Below are positions 63,227 to 64,000 of a stretch of 64,000 bases of DNA, in pieces. The stretch comes from Blastocladiella emersonii ATCC 22665 (taxonomy: Eukaryota; Blastocladiomycota; Blastocladiomycetes; Blastocladiales; Blastocladiaceae). The notes beneath the pieces are model-generated. The model ran no database searches, was not told the origin of the DNA, and saw only the letters and a program-made list of their open reading frames with translations. The DNA lies in assembly GCA_025594325.1 (NCBI GenBank), contig JANHCV010000010.1:1240001-1304000 (forward strand), in the 5' to 3' direction. The position numbers and the translations under genes are program-made. Position 1 is the stretch's first letter. Each line of letters starts with the position of its first letter.

Positions 63227-64000
63227 ATGACGACCGCCGAGACCCTCCCCGCGCAGGCCGCCGTGCCCAACGGCAACGCCGGGCCCAACATCAACCGCGG
63301 CTACACCGGTAGGCGAGATGGATGCAGATGCAGATGCAGTGCGATGGATGCTGACAGCGCCGAGTGTAGACGACGACGACCCGAACCTCCTGCACCGGCA
63401 GCTCCTCGTCGCCGTGGCCGCCGAGCACCACAAGATCCACGGCGCGTCGGTCCTGACGTACGTTTCCTGGGTTCACGCCCAACGTCGCGCACTCTCACGC
63501 CCGCTCCCCCCGCTACACGTAGCGCGCTGCAGCAGGCCAAGCTGCCGCTCGTCCACTTCGTCATGTACCTGGCGACGCTGGCGCACATCTACGCGCCGCT
63601 CGAGCAGGCCCTGGCCAAGGCCGCCGCCGACCACCCGGACGTGCTGGGCCAGATCCACTTCCCGCGCGAGCTCAACCGGCTGCCGGCGCTGCGCACGGAC
63701 CTCGCGTACTTTGTCGGCGACGCCAACGTCGACGCGTGGATCGCCCTCGTCGCCACGCCCGCGACGGCCGAGTGGCGCGACCGCATGCTGTCGCTCGCTG
63801 GTGCTGCTGAGGTGAAGGACGGCGACCAGTGCGCGGCACACGCGGCCGAGGAGCACCACGGCGCGCACCGGCTCATGGCGCACTCGTACACGCGGTACCT
63901 CGGCGACCTGTCGGGCGGCCAGATCCTGCAGTCGCGCATCGCCAAGCTGTACCAGCTGCCCAAGGTCGACACCACGGACGGGTCGGACGTGTACCACGGG
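63227..64000 (+). CDS. HMX1: Heme oxygenase, 3' end beyond window
   Basis: Exons 63227-63308, 63370-63457 and 63523 to the window end, with introns of 61 nt (GTAGGC...TGTAG) and 65 nt (GTACGT...CGTAG), give 216 residues so far, in frame to the last base. NLLHRQLLVAVAAEHHKIHG contains the proximal heme-ligand histidine region. VMYLATLAHIYAPLEQAL, HFPRELNRLPALRTDLAYFV and the hallmark YTRYLGDLSGGQILQSRI follow. The enzyme opens heme to biliverdin, iron and CO at the ER membrane and recycles iron. The C-terminal membrane anchor would lie outside the window. Intron 1 contains GATGCA repeats. Confidence 0.93.
   Translation, partial: MTTAETLPAQAAVPNGNAGPNINRGYTGRRDGCRCRCSAMDADSAECRRRRPEPPAPAAPRRRGRRAPQDPRRVGPDVRFLGSRPTSRTLTPAPPATRSALQQAKLPLVHFVMYLATLAHIYAPLEQALAKAAADHPDVLGQIHFPRELNRLPALRTDLAYFVGDANVDAWIALVATPATAEWRDRMLSLAGAAEVKDGDQCAAHAAEEHHGAHRLMAHSYTRYLGDLSGGQILQSRIAKLYQLPKVDTTDGSDVYHG

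Noticed and set aside
1-64000. CRISPR arrays, prokaryotic operons or integrases
   Set aside because: No regularly spaced direct repeats with unique spacers and no bacterial gene order. All recognised genes are eukaryotic.

Overview
The window is nuclear DNA of a GC-rich fungus. It carries a fungal/opisthokont gene set: septin, MOB1, a syntaxin-6/Tlg1 SNARE, serine palmitoyltransferase LCB1, Suv4-20/Set9 SET proteins, ribosomal protein uL23, an aspartate/glutamate-type mitochondrial carrier and heme oxygenase. Most genes have zero to two short introns of about 50-75 nt, usually starting GTACG and ending TAG. The composition, sparse introns and a local expansion of leucine-rich-repeat (LRR) genes would fit a zoosporic lineage such as Blastocladiomycota, but that placement is inference and was not tested. 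Exon joins were placed by eye from reading frame, GT-AG borders and family alignment.

Left part (1-21 kb), dynamic. After the last exon of an unrecognised Pro/Ala-rich protein come two copies of one divergent pair: a TMEM70-like mitochondrial assembly factor on the minus strand (1525-2374 and 4298-5195), each followed by a plus-strand LRR gene (2575-4130 and 5361-8077). Both LRR copies carry frameshifts and the second also contains a 1.1-kb interruption. A large low-complexity coiled-coil protein follows (8615-12145), then an LRR relic, one intact LRR gene (13121-15049) and a fourth LRR gene split by a 3.7-kb insertion. The insertion (about 16471-20142) has inverted arms near its ends, carries a broken fragment of the DNA polymerase alpha C-terminus, and contains a nested element with perfect 19-bp terminal inverted repeats. 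A GAATATCAYGTGA promoter block lies about 100-125 nt upstream of the intact LRR gene, the split LRR gene and the VOC gene.

Middle part (21-48 kb), mostly conserved housekeeping. In order: a VOC/glyoxalase-fold protein, a seven-helix membrane protein, uL23, a 1383-residue low-complexity protein with an N-terminal membrane hairpin, a secreted CAP/PR-1 protein, tRNA-Trp(CCA), a BTB relic and a BTB protein, MOB1 divergent from a coiled-coil gene, an Atos/FAM214 homologue, syntaxin-6/Tlg1 divergent from LCB1, and a WD40 gene that probably splices into the following open frame.

Right part (48-64 kb). Two adjacent same-strand Set9-like histone H4K20 methyltransferase paralogues, a septin divergent from the mitochondrial carrier, and the first three exons of heme oxygenase, cut by the window end. 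The genes do not form one pathway, and there is no operon structure or CRISPR array.
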